Below, in pieces: positions 38,546 to 48,470 of a stretch of 64,000 nucleotides of DNA. The position numbers and the translations under genes were made by a program. The stretch lies in assembly GCA_016703425.1 (NCBI GenBank), contig JADJCA010000002.1, forward strand, positions 372,001 to 436,000, written 5' to 3'. This DNA is from Myxococcales bacterium (GTDB lineage: Bacteria; Myxococcota_A; Polyangia; Polyangiales; Polyangiaceae). The notes beneath the pieces were generated by a model. That model worked only from the letters and a program-made list of their open reading frames with translations. It made no database searches and was not told the DNA's origin. Positions within the stretch are counted from its first letter, which is position 1, and each line of letters begins with the position of its first letter.

Positions 38546-40387
38546 GTGCCCGACAACAAAGGCATCCTGCGCCAGCTCCGCTCTCCGCTCGTCTTCGTGG
38601 TCGTGCTCGCCGGTCTGTGGGCGCTGCAGAGCCGCGTCCTCCGAGAAGAGCCACGGGCCCGCATCGTGCCGTACAGCGAGCTATTGGCGCTGGCCCAAGG
38701 CGGAAAGGTCGCCGAAGCGGAGTTCCGAAGCGAGCGCATCCTCGCCACGCTGAAGAGCGAGGCGCCGGGCGGAAAAACCGAACTTGTGACCGTCGAGCGT
38801 CTGCCAAACATCGAAGATCCGACGCTCCTCGCTGCGCTCCGCGCGAGCGGCACGAGACTCACGGGCAAGGCCGAGAGTCAGAGCAACTTCTGGCCCATCC
38901 TCTTGTCCGCGCTGCCGCTCTTGCTCCTTCCGCTCTTGTTCCTCGGCGGTGGCATCCTGGGTCGAGGCCGGCGGGGCGGTCCGCTCACTTTCGGCAAGAG
39001 CAACGCAAAGCTCTACGACTTGGGCCCCGAGAACCGCATCACCTTCTCCGATGTTGCCGGCATCGACGAGGCGAAGGCCGAACTCGTCGAGGTCGTAAGC
39101 TTTCTCAAAGAGCCGGCCAAGTACCGCAAGGTCGGGGCGCGAATTCCAAAAGGCGTCTTGCTGGTAGGACCGCCGGGCACAGGCAAGACACTGCTTGCCA
39201 AGGCCGTGGCTGGCGAGTCAGGCGTGCCGTTCTTCGCCATGAGTGGCTCCGAGTTCGTGGAGATGTTTGTCGGCGTTGGCGCCTCACGCGTACGCGACAT
39301 GTTTCTTCAGGCGAAGGGCCGCGCCCCTTGCATCATCTTCATCGACGAGCTCGATGCCGTCGGAAAGACGCGAGCGGGCGCTGCCGGATTTGCGTCAAAC
39401 GAAGAGCGTGAGCAGACGTTGAATCAGCTCCTCGTCGAGATGGATGGCTTCGACTCCGGCGCTGGGCTCGTCATCATGGCGGCGACCAACCGTCCCGAGA
39501 TTCTGGACAAGGCGTTGCTGCGTGCGGGTCGCTTCGATCGACAGGTGATTGTGGGTAGGCCCGACGTGCGCGGACGAGAGGCGATCTTGAGGGTGCACGT
39601 GAAGCAGATCGTGATGGGCCCCGATGTTGATCTCCCCGTCATGGCGCAGCGAACGCCTGGCATGGTGGGAGCCGATCTCGCCAACGTCGTCAATGAAGCG
39701 GCGCTCGCCTCCGTGCGGCGCGACGGCGAACAGGTCACCATGCGGGACTTCGAGGAGGCCGTGGACCGAATCCAGCTCGGCCTCAAACGTGAAGGTCGCG
39801 TGATGACGCGCGAGGAGAAGCGGCGCGTCGCCATTCACGAGACGGGACACGCGGTCGCGGCGCTGTCCGTCGAACACTCCGATCCGGTGCACCGCGTCAC
39901 CATCATTCCTCGCTCCATCGGCGCTCTCGGTGCCACGCTGCAGCTCCCCACTGAGGAGCGCTACCTCATGACGGAGCACGAGCTGCACGACCGCATCTGT
40001 GTGTTGCTGGCAGGCCGCGCGGGAGAAGATGTGGTCTTCGGCGAAGTGTCGACGGGGGCGGAAGACGACCTCGAACGCGCGACAGAGCTCGCGAGACTCA
40101 TGGTGACGCGGTTCGGGATGAGCAGTGCCCTGGGCCCCGTCAGCTCGGGCCGCGCGGCGGGCCGCGGCAGCGGCGGGTTCTTCGACATGGAAGGGGGACG
40201 AGAGATCAGCGCCGAGACGGCACGCACCGTTGACCTCGAGATCAAATCGCTGATCGACACCGAGTACGCGCGCGCGAAGGCACTGCTCTCTGCCAAGCGA
40301 CACACGATCGACCGCGTCTCGGCGGCCTTGCTCGAAAAGGAGACGCTCGATCGCGCCGAGCTGGCCGCCCTCGTGGGCCCTTCGTAG
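38546..40387 (+). CDS. ftsH: ATP-dependent zinc metalloprotease FtsH
   Basis: 613 residues from a GTG. Two N-terminal membrane helices (about 12-28 and 115-137) enclose a periplasmic domain. The AAA+ domain has Walker A GPPGTGKT, Walker B CIIFIDELDAVG, pore motif MFVGVGASRVRDMF and the second region of homology (ATNRPEILDKALLRAGRFD). The zinc protease has HETGH with a distal Asp in the VSTGAEDDLERATE helix. It degrades damaged membrane proteins and regulatory factors. The usual acidic C-terminal tail is short. Confidence 0.92.
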   Translation: MPDNKGILRQLRSPLVFVVVLAGLWALQSRVLREEPRARIVPYSELLALAQGGKVAEAEFRSERILATLKSEAPGGKTELVTVERLPNIEDPTLLAALRASGTRLTGKAESQSNFWPILLSALPLLLLPLLFLGGGILGRGRRGGPLTFGKSNAKLYDLGPENRITFSDVAGIDEAKAELVEVVSFLKEPAKYRKVGARIPKGVLLVGPPGTGKTLLAKAVAGESGVPFFAMSGSEFVEMFVGVGASRVRDMFLQAKGRAPCIIFIDELDAVGKTRAGAAGFASNEEREQTLNQLLVEMDGFDSGAGLVIMAATNRPEILDKALLRAGRFDRQVIVGRPDVRGREAILRVHVKQIVMGPDVDLPVMAQRTPGMVGADLANVVNEAALASVRRDGEQVTMRDFEEAVDRIQLGLKREGRVMTREEKRRVAIHETGHAVAALSVEHSDPVHRVTIIPRSIGALGATLQLPTEERYLMTEHELHDRICVLLAGRAGEDVVFGEVSTGAEDDLERATELARLMVTRFGMSSALGPVSSGRAAGRGSGGFFDMEGGREISAETARTVDLEIKSLIDTEYARAKALLSAKRHTIDRVSAALLEKETLDRAELAALVGPS

Positions 40388-40441
40388 CGGGCGCCGCCCG
40401 GGACGTGGCTGCATCGAAACAGCGCCTCCGTCGCCGGCGCG

Positions 40442-42331
40442 CTACCGCTCGATCATGTCGCGCCGGTGCTCGTAGGGGTCGATGGTCTCGCCGCGCACCT
40501 CGTCGCGACTCCCACCCACGGCGAAGTGGTAGAGCACCTGCTGCTCACGGCCCGTAAGGCCGACGGCTTCGTGCACGAAGTCATCGAGGAAGCAGCCGAG
40601 TCCGGTCCCGCGCAGGCCAGCAGCCTCCGCCTCGAGGTAGAGCACCTGCCCAATGGCGCCCGCCTCCCAGTGGAGCGAGCGGTAGGTCGGCGCACCCTCT
40701 TCGCGAAGGAGCGACTCGAAGCGCCCCAGCATGGACGCCACGAACGTGGCGTCGGAAGCGACCGCCTGATGGCACGACGATGAGCGCGCAAGGGCGCGCG
40801 TATCGCCGCGCTCCAGGAGAAAGAGCGGCAGCTTCTGCGGCGACTCGACGCTCTTCCAGAGAAAGGGGCGGTCGAAGGACGTTCGCAGCTGCGCGAGGCG
40901 CGACGCGTCGCGCGCGAGCAGGTACGTCCCCGGCGCTAGGTCGCGAACGCGATGCACGAAGAGCAGGAGGTGGAGGGCCGGCGCACGCCCCAACGCGTCA
41001 AAGACCGGGTGCCCGCCCGTGGGCAACGTCCGCGCGAGCATGCGGAAGAAGGTCTCCTTGGAGACGCGCGTTCGCGGGTTCATTTGCGTCGCGCTCCTTC
41101 GACCACGAATGGCCACGCGAGCCAGCGCCGGGCGAATGTCGGCCGACGCCTTGCGCCACGAGAGCGCGAGCTCATCGTTGGCAACGCGGAGCAGCTCGTA
41201 GGCGGGCCGCGACATACGCGCGAGCTTGAAGGTGAGCTTTCCACGCCCTCGGATGGTCCGCGTCAGCGCCAGCGGCAGCTCGTCGTCGAAGGTCTTCGTC
41301 TTGTCGTTGTCGAGGAGCGTGGCCGACGAAGGCGGCGGCGGCGGGATGGTCGTTTCAACGGCGGAGCGGCGCGTCGCGTGGGCCACCACGTCGAGGATCG
41401 GCCAATCGTGATGGGCTGCGCTGAGCACGTTCGGCGTTCCGCGCCACGTCGCCTTTCGTGCGCGCTCGACGAACGCTGGCGTGAGCGACGAGAGCCCGAC
41501 GGATGACGCCGGATAGAGCGGCTCGTTCGCTTGAACGGCAAAGCTCGGCGACACCGCCAAGAGCAGCACCGGTTGCTCGGCCTCGGGCCCACGCTGAGAA
41601 TGAACGCCGACGAGAACGGCGAGATCGTCGTCGGTGAGGCCCGCTACGCGACGCGTTCCCCAGCCGAGCGACGCCGCCGAGAGCGCGATGGCGGCGGCCG
41701 CGTGACCGGCGTCGTGTTGGCAGAAGCGAAACGCGCGTTCGCCAAAGCGCCACGCCTCGCGCCACACGATCGACGTAAGCCCCACGAGCAGCGTGTCGGT
41801 CGGCAAAGGAATCGCGAGCTCCTCCCAGTCGTCGGGCGAAAGATCGCGACGCACCTCGAGGGCGTGAAGAAGCGGGCTGTAGTGATAAACGGCGGGCCGG
41901 GGCCCAACGCCGGAGATGGGCGGGATGACGAAATAGGCTTCCGTCGGGTGGAGGTTCCCGTTGGACGGGTTCACTCGAACGGACCAGCGGCTCTTGCCGT
42001 CCTTGCGCCAGGCCGCCAGCGCGAGGCTGTCGTAGAGGAAGCGCGCGAGGCTCTCCTCGTCGAGCTTCTCCGGCGGGATCGCGCCGGGAAGGAAGAGCTC
42101 GTCGTAGGCGGGGCCGATGATGCCGCCGCGCTCCGCCGCCAGGCGCGCCGTCTCGGCGACGGGGACCTCGCTGAGGAGCACGTTCGGCGCCCCGTCGTAG
42201 ACGCGGAAGGGGCTCGGCTGCGTGTCCCAGTCGACGAACTCGCGCGCGCGAGCGTAGGCGCCCGGTCGATGTTTCGACCGCTCGTGGTACGCGAGGGCGA
42301 CTTGAACGCGCGACTGGGAAGGCTCAACCAC
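40442..42331 (-). CDS. SagB/ThcOx-type tandem nitroreductase-fold flavoprotein
   Basis: 629 residues from a GTG with GGAG seven bases upstream. The N-terminus YHERSKHRPGAYARAREFVD followed by DWDTQPSPFRVYDGAP is the SagB/ThcOx hallmark. Two nitroreductase-like halves follow: the first with SRWSVRVNPSNGNLHPTEAY and QHDAGHAAAAIALSAASLG, the second with YRSLHWEAGAIGQVLYLEAEAAGLRGTGLG. In RiPP pathways this FMN family oxidises azolines to azoles with a YcaO cyclodehydratase; no YcaO or E1-like gene is in the window. It follows a peptide transporter gene by 17 bases, which supports peptide chemistry. Many myxobacterial members are orphans, so the substrate is open. Confidence 0.75.
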   Translation of the reverse strand: MVEPSQSRVQVALAYHERSKHRPGAYARAREFVDWDTQPSPFRVYDGAPNVLLSEVPVAETARLAAERGGIIGPAYDELFLPGAIPPEKLDEESLARFLYDSLALAAWRKDGKSRWSVRVNPSNGNLHPTEAYFVIPPISGVGPRPAVYHYSPLLHALEVRRDLSPDDWEELAIPLPTDTLLVGLTSIVWREAWRFGERAFRFCQHDAGHAAAAIALSAASLGWGTRRVAGLTDDDLAVLVGVHSQRGPEAEQPVLLLAVSPSFAVQANEPLYPASSVGLSSLTPAFVERARKATWRGTPNVLSAAHHDWPILDVVAHATRRSAVETTIPPPPPSSATLLDNDKTKTFDDELPLALTRTIRGRGKLTFKLARMSRPAYELLRVANDELALSWRKASADIRPALARVAIRGRRSATQMNPRTRVSKETFFRMLARTLPTGGHPVFDALGRAPALHLLLFVHRVRDLAPGTYLLARDASRLAQLRTSFDRPFLWKSVESPQKLPLFLLERGDTRALARSSSCHQAVASDATFVASMLGRFESLLREEGAPTYRSLHWEAGAIGQVLYLEAEAAGLRGTGLGCFLDDFVHEAVGLTGREQQVLYHFAVGGSRDEVRGETIDPYEHRRDMIER

Positions 42332-42348
42332 CAAGCAGCTCCAACGGC

Positions 42349-43725
42349 TCAGCCGGCTCGCTCGCGATAGTAGTCGACGGTGACGTATTTTTTGGCGGCG
42401 AACCCGAGGAAGATGCCAGCGAAAGAAATGAGCGCTGCGTAGAAGAGGAACGACGCCGCGCCGCTGAAGACGTTGAGCTTGGCCACGACGGCAACGACCA
42501 GGTTGCCGATGGCCACCGTGAGGTTCCAGAAGCTCATGACCGTGCTCTTCATCGACGGCGGCGCTTGGGAATACGCGAACTCGAGCCCTGTCACCGACAC
42601 GAGAACCTCCGCCATGGTCAGGGCGAGGTAGGGCGCGAGCTGCCAGAGCACTGTGGGCTTCGCGCCCCCGGCAATCCAAAGCTCGAGGCCCGCGACCATG
42701 ACGAACGAGGCCGCCGCGAAGAACATGCCGATGGTCATGCGGCGAAGCGGCGTCAGCGTGTAGCCGAAGCGCTCGGCGGCGGGGTACACAACCGCCGCCG
42801 TGAACGGAACGAGCATCATGACCAGGAGCGGATTGATGAACTGAAGCTGCGACGGCGCGAAGCGAAAGCCCAAGACGTCGAGGTCCATCCGTTTGGCCTG
42901 TAGGACCCACGCGGAGGCCTTCTGGTCGAAGAGCATCCAGAAGAAGGGAATGGCGGCGAAGATCTTGAGCACGCGAAAGACCGCGCGCGTGCCCGCTACT
43001 GCGTCGGGAGGATGCTCGGCGAGCGCCGCGTCGAGCAGCGGCTCGCCCGTCGGCCGCCGGGAGCGGTGTTTCAGCGCCGAGCGAATGACGCGCAAGAACG
43101 AGTGCGGGTTTCGGCCTTGCGGCGGCGAGTGGACGTAGTGACCGCGGCCGAGCCAGAAGATCAGCGTCGCCAGCGCCATGAAGACGCCAGGGATGCCGAA
43201 GGCGACCTTGGGGCCGTACCTTTCGAGCGTCTTGGGGATGAGGAGCGACGCGAAGAACGAGCCAAAATTGATGGACCAATAGAAGATCGCGAAGACCGTC
43301 TTGGCGAGCGACTTGTTCTCGCTCGTGAACTGATCGCCGACGAAGGCCGACACGCACGGCTTGATGCCGCCGGAGCCGAGGGCAATGAGGAACAGTCCGA
43401 CGAAGAAGCCGGTCTTGTCGCTCTCGAAGAGCGCGAGGCACCCGTGGCCGGCGCAATAGACGATCGAGAGCCAGAGGATCGTCCGGTACTTGCCGAGGAA
43501 GCGATCGGCGAGGGCGCCGCCCAAGAGCGGGAAGTAATAAACGCCGACGACGAAGAGGTGGAAGATCGACTTCGCCTGCGCCTCCCGCTCGCTCTGCGCC
43601 GTGGCCCGCGAGAGCAGGTAGTCCACGAGGAAGACCGTGAGGATGTTCCGCATGCCGTAGAAGCTGAAACGCTCCGCGGCCTCGTTGCCGATGATGAACT
43701 TGATTTGGGGCGGCAGCGCCTTCAT
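42349..43725 (-). CDS. POT/PTR2-family proton-coupled peptide transporter
   Basis: 458 residues, about 12-14 membrane helices. The ExxERF proton-coupling motif is in GNEAAERFSFYGMRNIL; the PTR2 signatures are in LGGALADRFLGKYRTI and FAIFYWSINFGSFFASLL; ALGSGGIKPCVSAFVGDQF is also typical. It imports di- and tripeptides (or related compounds) driven by protons. It probably forms an operon with the SagB-type oxidoreductase downstream. Its upstream side runs into an artefactual C-rich tract within about 110 bases, so the true upstream neighbour is unknown. Confidence 0.88.
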   Translation of the reverse strand: MKALPPQIKFIIGNEAAERFSFYGMRNILTVFLVDYLLSRATAQSEREAQAKSIFHLFVVGVYYFPLLGGALADRFLGKYRTILWLSIVYCAGHGCLALFESDKTGFFVGLFLIALGSGGIKPCVSAFVGDQFTSENKSLAKTVFAIFYWSINFGSFFASLLIPKTLERYGPKVAFGIPGVFMALATLIFWLGRGHYVHSPPQGRNPHSFLRVIRSALKHRSRRPTGEPLLDAALAEHPPDAVAGTRAVFRVLKIFAAIPFFWMLFDQKASAWVLQAKRMDLDVLGFRFAPSQLQFINPLLVMMLVPFTAAVVYPAAERFGYTLTPLRRMTIGMFFAAASFVMVAGLELWIAGGAKPTVLWQLAPYLALTMAEVLVSVTGLEFAYSQAPPSMKSTVMSFWNLTVAIGNLVVAVVAKLNVFSGAASFLFYAALISFAGIFLGFAAKKYVTVDYYRERAG

Positions 43726-43839
43726 GTCCCAAGGTCATCGCACGCCCGCGACGAGAGGGGAAGGACGTGAAGCCATGCGCCGTGGCCGAGACGACTGGCG
43801 CCGGCCCAGGCGGGCCCGCCTGGCCGGCTGGCTTTCGCC

Positions 43840-44240
<401 letters not shown>

Positions 44241-44292
44241 GACCCGGCCACCGGCGCGGGCCGACGGGCAAGGCGCGCGATGCCTCTGACGC

Positions 44293-45174
44293 CTAGGCGG
44301 CAGCGCGCCGCAGTTCGGCGAGAAACGGCTCTACCAGCGGGATGACCCGCTCGGGCACCTCGAGCTGCGGGACGTGCCCCACGTCGCCCCAATGATGGAA
44401 CTGGAAGGCTCGATTCAGGAGGCACATCTGCCGGATGGACCGCCCCCGGACGAGCCGGTCCTTGTCGCCCGCGAAGACCAGCGCCGGCGCGCGAATCGCA
44501 CGAACCTTCTCGCCGAAGCTGAGGCGGTTGACGAGGACCCACGAGAGCGAGCGCAGCGCGTCGGAGAAGGCGGTGCCGACCCAGGGCTTGTCGATTCGCG
44601 CGCGAGCCTCCTCGATGTGCGCGACGAGCACGTCGTGCGGGATCCGGCGCCGCTCGTGGGTCATGAAGGCCATCATCTCGCGGACGAGACGCTCGGGTCC
44701 CACGCGGATGGCACGGCCGCGAACGCTCTCGGGACCGAAGTGCGGCAGCATCGCGGCGCCCATGGTGAAGAACGCACGGACGTCGAAGGGTTCGAAGTAC
44801 GCGTGCGGCACCGCTGGCGCGAACAAGAGGAGGCTCGCGACTTTGGCGGGGTGCTGGGCCGCGAAGAGCAGCGAGAGCGTTCCGCCGAGGGAGTTGCCGC
44901 CGAGGGTAACGGGGCCCGGTGCGAGGGCCTCGAGGAACCGCTCGAGCGTGGCGCCGAGCCCCGCCATCGTGGTGCCGGCGGGTAAGGGCGCTGTGCCACC
45001 GAAACCGGGCAAGTCGGGCACGAGGACCCGCCCATGGCGCGTCAGCGCTGGCGCGAGGCGCATCCAGTTGAGGTGCAACCCACCGAGTCCGTGCAGAAGG
45101 ACGATGGGTGGCCCCTCGCCGCCGTAGTCTGCGTAGCGAAGACGAACACCCACGTCGAGACTGCGAAGCTGCAC
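44293..45174 (-). CDS. Alpha/beta-hydrolase
   Basis: 293 residues from a GTG (VQLRSLDVGVRLRYADYG). Oxyanion-hole HGLGGLHLNW; nucleophile elbow GGNSLGG; catalytic Asp in FAGDKDRL; catalytic His in GDVGHVPQLE. A cap domain lies between. Resembles the MhpC/epoxide hydrolase-like group of C-C or ester hydrolases; substrate unknown. An ATG farther upstream would overlap the neighbouring lipoprotein gene and gives shadow-like residues. Confidence 0.8.
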   Translation of the reverse strand: MQLRSLDVGVRLRYADYGGEGPPIVLLHGLGGLHLNWMRLAPALTRHGRVLVPDLPGFGGTAPLPAGTTMAGLGATLERFLEALAPGPVTLGGNSLGGTLSLLFAAQHPAKVASLLLFAPAVPHAYFEPFDVRAFFTMGAAMLPHFGPESVRGRAIRVGPERLVREMMAFMTHERRRIPHDVLVAHIEEARARIDKPWVGTAFSDALRSLSWVLVNRLSFGEKVRAIRAPALVFAGDKDRLVRGRSIRQMCLLNRAFQFHHWGDVGHVPQLEVPERVIPLVEPFLAELRRAAA

Positions 45175-45256
45175 GATCGATGACGATAGCGGAGTCGGGC
45201 CGCAGTCCAAACGCCCATCGCGCGTCGGTCCGAGCACGGAGCCGTCCTCTGGATCG

Positions 45257-46315
45257 CTACGGCAAGGCTCCGAGGCTCGCCTTGTGCGCCCCGTCGGCCC
45301 AATACAGGCTGCGGCCGGTCCCGGCTTCGCACGCAACGTCGTTGACCGAGCGCCAGCCCGGCTTCCAGTACCAAACGTTGGCAGCGAACGCCGACGTGAG
45401 GTGCTTCAGGTCCGCCGCCTGAGCGAGAATCTCGGCCTCGGAGCGCGCCGCTGCCTCGATGATGAGCTCCCCGAAGAGGCCGCTGAGTCGTTCGTGTTGG
45501 TAGCTCGCGAACCACGGGCTATCGCCGATGGTGAGCTTCGGACTCGGAGGAGGCGTTTCCGCCACGTCGCCGCCGGTGCTGGAGGTCCACTCGAGCACAT
45601 CGACCGGCGCAACGGAAGGCAGCGCCGTGTAGAACGTGTAGGTCTTCGAGGCGTTCGCGTTCCGCACGACACGAAGCGCCTGCGTGCGCCAGACGCCATA
45701 GACAACGTCCTTCGACGTGCCGAGCCCCGCGCGAGTGTCAAAGTAGTCGCCACCGGAGGGAGCGGCGATCTCCCAACGTTGAACCGTCCCCGTGTTGTTC
45801 CCCGCCTTCGGGTACGGATGACCGCCCACGTATTGCGCGCCGGGCGTGAAGCCACCGTCGCCTTGGGCCCACCACAGCGTGACGTAGTAGCCCGTCTGCG
45901 CGCGTTGATGGATGCGCCACAGGTACGTGACGCCGGCGTTGCCGGGCCCGGCGAAGGGTAGGCCGTGGAGATGAGGATCGTCGTACTGGAGCGCCACGAA
46001 CGGTGCCGATTGGTCGGCGCCGGTGACGTTGCTCGGAAAGTCGAGGGCGAAGCGCGAGCCGGGACCGGCGTCGGTCGTGACGACGCCGCCGTCTTTCGCC
46101 GGGGCGTCGGTGCCAGCGTCGTTCGCGGGTGGCTGGCTGTCATTCGCCGCGGCGCCGTCACCGGCCAGAAGCCCGCCGTCATCACCGCGGGCCGCGCCCC
46201 CGTCGATCGATGCCCCCACACCCGCATCGCGGAGCTCAGTGCTCGTTCCAACGGCCGCCGTGTCGGTGCACGCGCCTGCGAGGAGCAACCATGGGAGCCT
46301 CGTGGTCAAGCGCAT
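45257..46315 (-). CDS. Lipoprotein with predicted beta-sandwich domain, 352 aa
   Basis: Lipobox LLLAGAC near residue 16, then an Asp/Gly/Ala spacer to about residue 85, then a beta-rich domain with many Trp/Tyr (GVTYLWRIHQRAQTGYYVTL, VYGVWRTQALRVVRN, FAANVWYWKPGWRSV). This pattern recalls concanavalin-like polysaccharide-binding or lyase folds, but no catalytic residues could be assigned. Divergent from the 227-aa lipoprotein gene. Confidence 0.65.
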   Translation of the reverse strand: MRLTTRLPWLLLAGACTDTAAVGTSTELRDAGVGASIDGGAARGDDGGLLAGDGAAANDSQPPANDAGTDAPAKDGGVVTTDAGPGSRFALDFPSNVTGADQSAPFVALQYDDPHLHGLPFAGPGNAGVTYLWRIHQRAQTGYYVTLWWAQGDGGFTPGAQYVGGHPYPKAGNNTGTVQRWEIAAPSGGDYFDTRAGLGTSKDVVYGVWRTQALRVVRNANASKTYTFYTALPSVAPVDVLEWTSSTGGDVAETPPPSPKLTIGDSPWFASYQHERLSGLFGELIIEAAARSEAEILAQAADLKHLTSAFAANVWYWKPGWRSVNDVACEAGTGRSLYWADGAHKASLGALP

Positions 46316-46525
46316 GGGGGCATCCTAGCGCCCACGTCGGGCCGTGCGCCTCTGTCGTCGCGAGGCCGCACTCGAGCCCGTCCCTTGTGGCGGAAAGACC
46401 ACGGCCCGAAATGTTGCTCGGCGCGTCGATCCAGACCGCGTCGCTGACGAGGTTCATCTCGCGTTGAAAAACGCCGGCGATCGCGCCCGACGTCGCTCGG
46501 CACAGCCGGTGCTTCGTGGTGCGCC

Positions 46526-47209
46526 ATGACAAGGCTCTTCGCTTTCCTGCTTGTTCCCTGCATCGCCGGCTGTGGGGGCTCATGGCTTGCCGAGCAAGAC
46601 GAGTCGCCGATGGTCGACGAGGCGACCTTGGCGGCTCGCCTCTCGCCCGGCGTCTACGACAGCGTCACGGGGCCCCCGACGAGCCTTCGCATCAGGTCCC
46701 GCGCGGGAGGGCTCACGTTGTCGGGCGCCCTTGGTCACGCCGCTGGAACGAAACACGTCGTCGATGTGCCACTCTCGCCCGGCGACGCCAGGTCGACGGT
46801 GACCGTTGCGGCGGGGCTGAGCCTCACGCTGCAGCGAGCCAAAGACGGCCTCCTCGTCCACGGCGCCATCGAGCGTCCCCCCTCGATTGGCGGCGACGAG
46901 CGCCTCGACGCGCGACTCGAGCAGCGGCCCGTCGGGGCGCTCGTTGGTCGTTTCGCGTCGGCGGAGGCCGAAGTCGTGGTCAACGCCTCGAACGACGAGG
47001 GCGCGACCGTTTCCCTCAAGGTGGGCGGCCAAGTGGTCGTCCCCTCGCAGACCGTTCCCTGGGCCGATGGCACGACCGACGAGGTGACGCCCCCGCGCCG
47101 CAGCGTCCCGTGCCCGGTGACGCTCCGCATCGATCGTCAGCGCGGCGAGGTTCTCGTGCTGGCCGAGCTCTGTACGTTTGGCGACCTCCGACTTGCCAGA
47201 GCTCGCTAA
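46526..47209 (+). CDS. Lipoprotein of unknown function, 227 aa
   Basis: Lipobox PCIAGC near residue 16. The mature protein is beta-rich with repeated short strands (LRIRSRAGGLTLSGALGH, GLSLTLQRAKDGLLVHGAI, EVVVNASNDEGATVSLKVGG) and a C-terminal Cys pair. No known domain was recognised. Confidence 0.65.
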   Translation: MTRLFAFLLVPCIAGCGGSWLAEQDESPMVDEATLAARLSPGVYDSVTGPPTSLRIRSRAGGLTLSGALGHAAGTKHVVDVPLSPGDARSTVTVAAGLSLTLQRAKDGLLVHGAIERPPSIGGDERLDARLEQRPVGALVGRFASAEAEVVVNASNDEGATVSLKVGGQVVVPSQTVPWADGTTDEVTPPRRSVPCPVTLRIDRQRGEVLVLAELCTFGDLRLARAR

Positions 47210-47274
47210 GCGCGTCTGCGAGTTTCGCGAACGGTCCAACGCGAGCGCCGCCACGCAACGCCCTCGCGAACGAC

Positions 47275-48288
47275 CTACCGCATCGCGTTGTCCAAGATGC
47301 GCTGGATGAGCGCCTCGTAACTCAGTCCCGCTTCCGCCGCCGACATCGCGAAGTCGTCGGTCTTCGCCAGCGACGGGTTCGGGTTCACTTCGATGACGAC
47401 CACGTCGCCGTTGGCCGTGAGGCGGACGTCGAGGCGCGCGAGGCCTCGGATCTTCAAGACTCGATACGCCATGCGCGCCGTCTTCGCGAGCTTCTCGGGA
47501 ACGCCCGCGGGGAGCGCCGCCGCGGCGCCGTTCTTGATGCCCCACTTCTTTCGGTAGGCGTCGTTCCACTTGGCCTTGCTCGTCGTAAAGCGCGGCCTCC
47601 CGTCGTGGTCAACGCCGTCGTCGACGCCGAAGAAGATCTCGCGTGGTGGTAGGGCGAGGACGCGCGGGTTTCCGAGGACGCCGACCGTGAGCTCTCGCCC
47701 CTCGATGTACTCCTCGATGAGCGCGTCGCGTTCGAGGCTGTCGTGAATGAACCGCGCGCGCGCCAGCGCCTCGACCTCGTTGCGCGCGTAAGACGCCTTG
47801 CTGATGCCGTCACTCGACTCTTCGCCGAGCGGCTTCACGAAGGCCGGAAAGCGAAAGCGACGGAGCTTCTTTAGCGGTCGCGAACGCGTCGAGACGACGA
47901 AGCCGGCCACGCGAATCCGATGAAACGCCAGGACCTTCTTGGCGAGCGCCTTGTCCTTGCACAAGAGGAGCGCCTCGGGGCTCGCCCCCGTGTAGCGGAG
48001 CTTCATGAGGTCGAGGAGCGCCGGCACGTTCGGCTCGTGGGCGCGGTCCAGGAAGAACGTTTCGCAGAGGTTGAAGACGACGTCGGGCGCGAATTTCGTC
48101 AACCGCTCGAACATGAGACCCACGTCGTCGTAGACCGGGAGCTGCTCCACCTCGTGGCCCAAGGCGCGGAGCGCCGTGATGACGTCGGCCTCGGTGGCCT
48201 TCGCCTCCTCCTTGCGAAGCTCCTTCATCGAGAAGGTCTCGTCGGGCTCGAGCTGCCGGTGAATGTCGAAGAGGACGACGACTCGCAT
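47275..48288 (-). CDS. D-Ala-D-Ala ligase-like ATP-grasp protein
   Basis: 337 residues. The N-terminal part (MRVVVLFDIHRQLEPDETF, VVFNLCETFF) matches the D-alanine:D-alanine ligase N-domain. The ATP-grasp part has FPAFVKPLGEESSDGISKAS, the loop ALIEEYIEGRELTVGVLG, and metal-binding RLDVRLTANGDVVVIEVNPNPSL. Family members ligate amino acids or peptides by acyl-phosphate. No mur genes are adjacent, so it is unlikely to be the housekeeping Ddl. A zinc peptidase gene lies upstream in the same direction. Confidence 0.75.
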   Translation of the reverse strand: MRVVVLFDIHRQLEPDETFSMKELRKEEAKATEADVITALRALGHEVEQLPVYDDVGLMFERLTKFAPDVVFNLCETFFLDRAHEPNVPALLDLMKLRYTGASPEALLLCKDKALAKKVLAFHRIRVAGFVVSTRSRPLKKLRRFRFPAFVKPLGEESSDGISKASYARNEVEALARARFIHDSLERDALIEEYIEGRELTVGVLGNPRVLALPPREIFFGVDDGVDHDGRPRFTTSKAKWNDAYRKKWGIKNGAAAALPAGVPEKLAKTARMAYRVLKIRGLARLDVRLTANGDVVVIEVNPNPSLAKTDDFAMSAAEAGLSYEALIQRILDNAMR

Positions 48289-48290
48289 GA

Positions 48291-48470
48291 CTAGTGCACC
48301 GCCGTTGAGATGAGCGCTAGCTCCGCCTTACGCGGTGCAGAAGCGAATTCGCGGAGCCGAATTCGCCGTTTGGGCGAAGCCCAAGAGAATCGTCTAGTGC
48401 ACCGGCGCCTCGCGCAGCGAGACGCCCGCCTTCGGACGTTGATGGAACATCGACGGCTGTGCACTAGACG
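48291..48470. repeat. Three copies of CTAGTGCAC, two forming a 12-bp inverted repeat
   Basis: CTAGTGCACC occurs at 48,291-48,300 and 48,394-48,403. The second lies in CGTCTAGTGCAC (48,391-48,402), whose exact reverse complement GTGCACTAGACG ends the interval and overlaps the zinc peptidase stop codon. Between lies a local palindrome-rich stretch with two GAATTCG boxes. Possibly a small mobile-repeat remnant or RNA structure. Confidence 0.55.

Noticed and set aside
40442..42331. Complete azole-containing RiPP cluster
   Set aside because: No YcaO, E1-like or precursor gene adjacent; the double-glycine peptides lie 18 kb or more away and lack Cys/Ser/Thr-rich cores.
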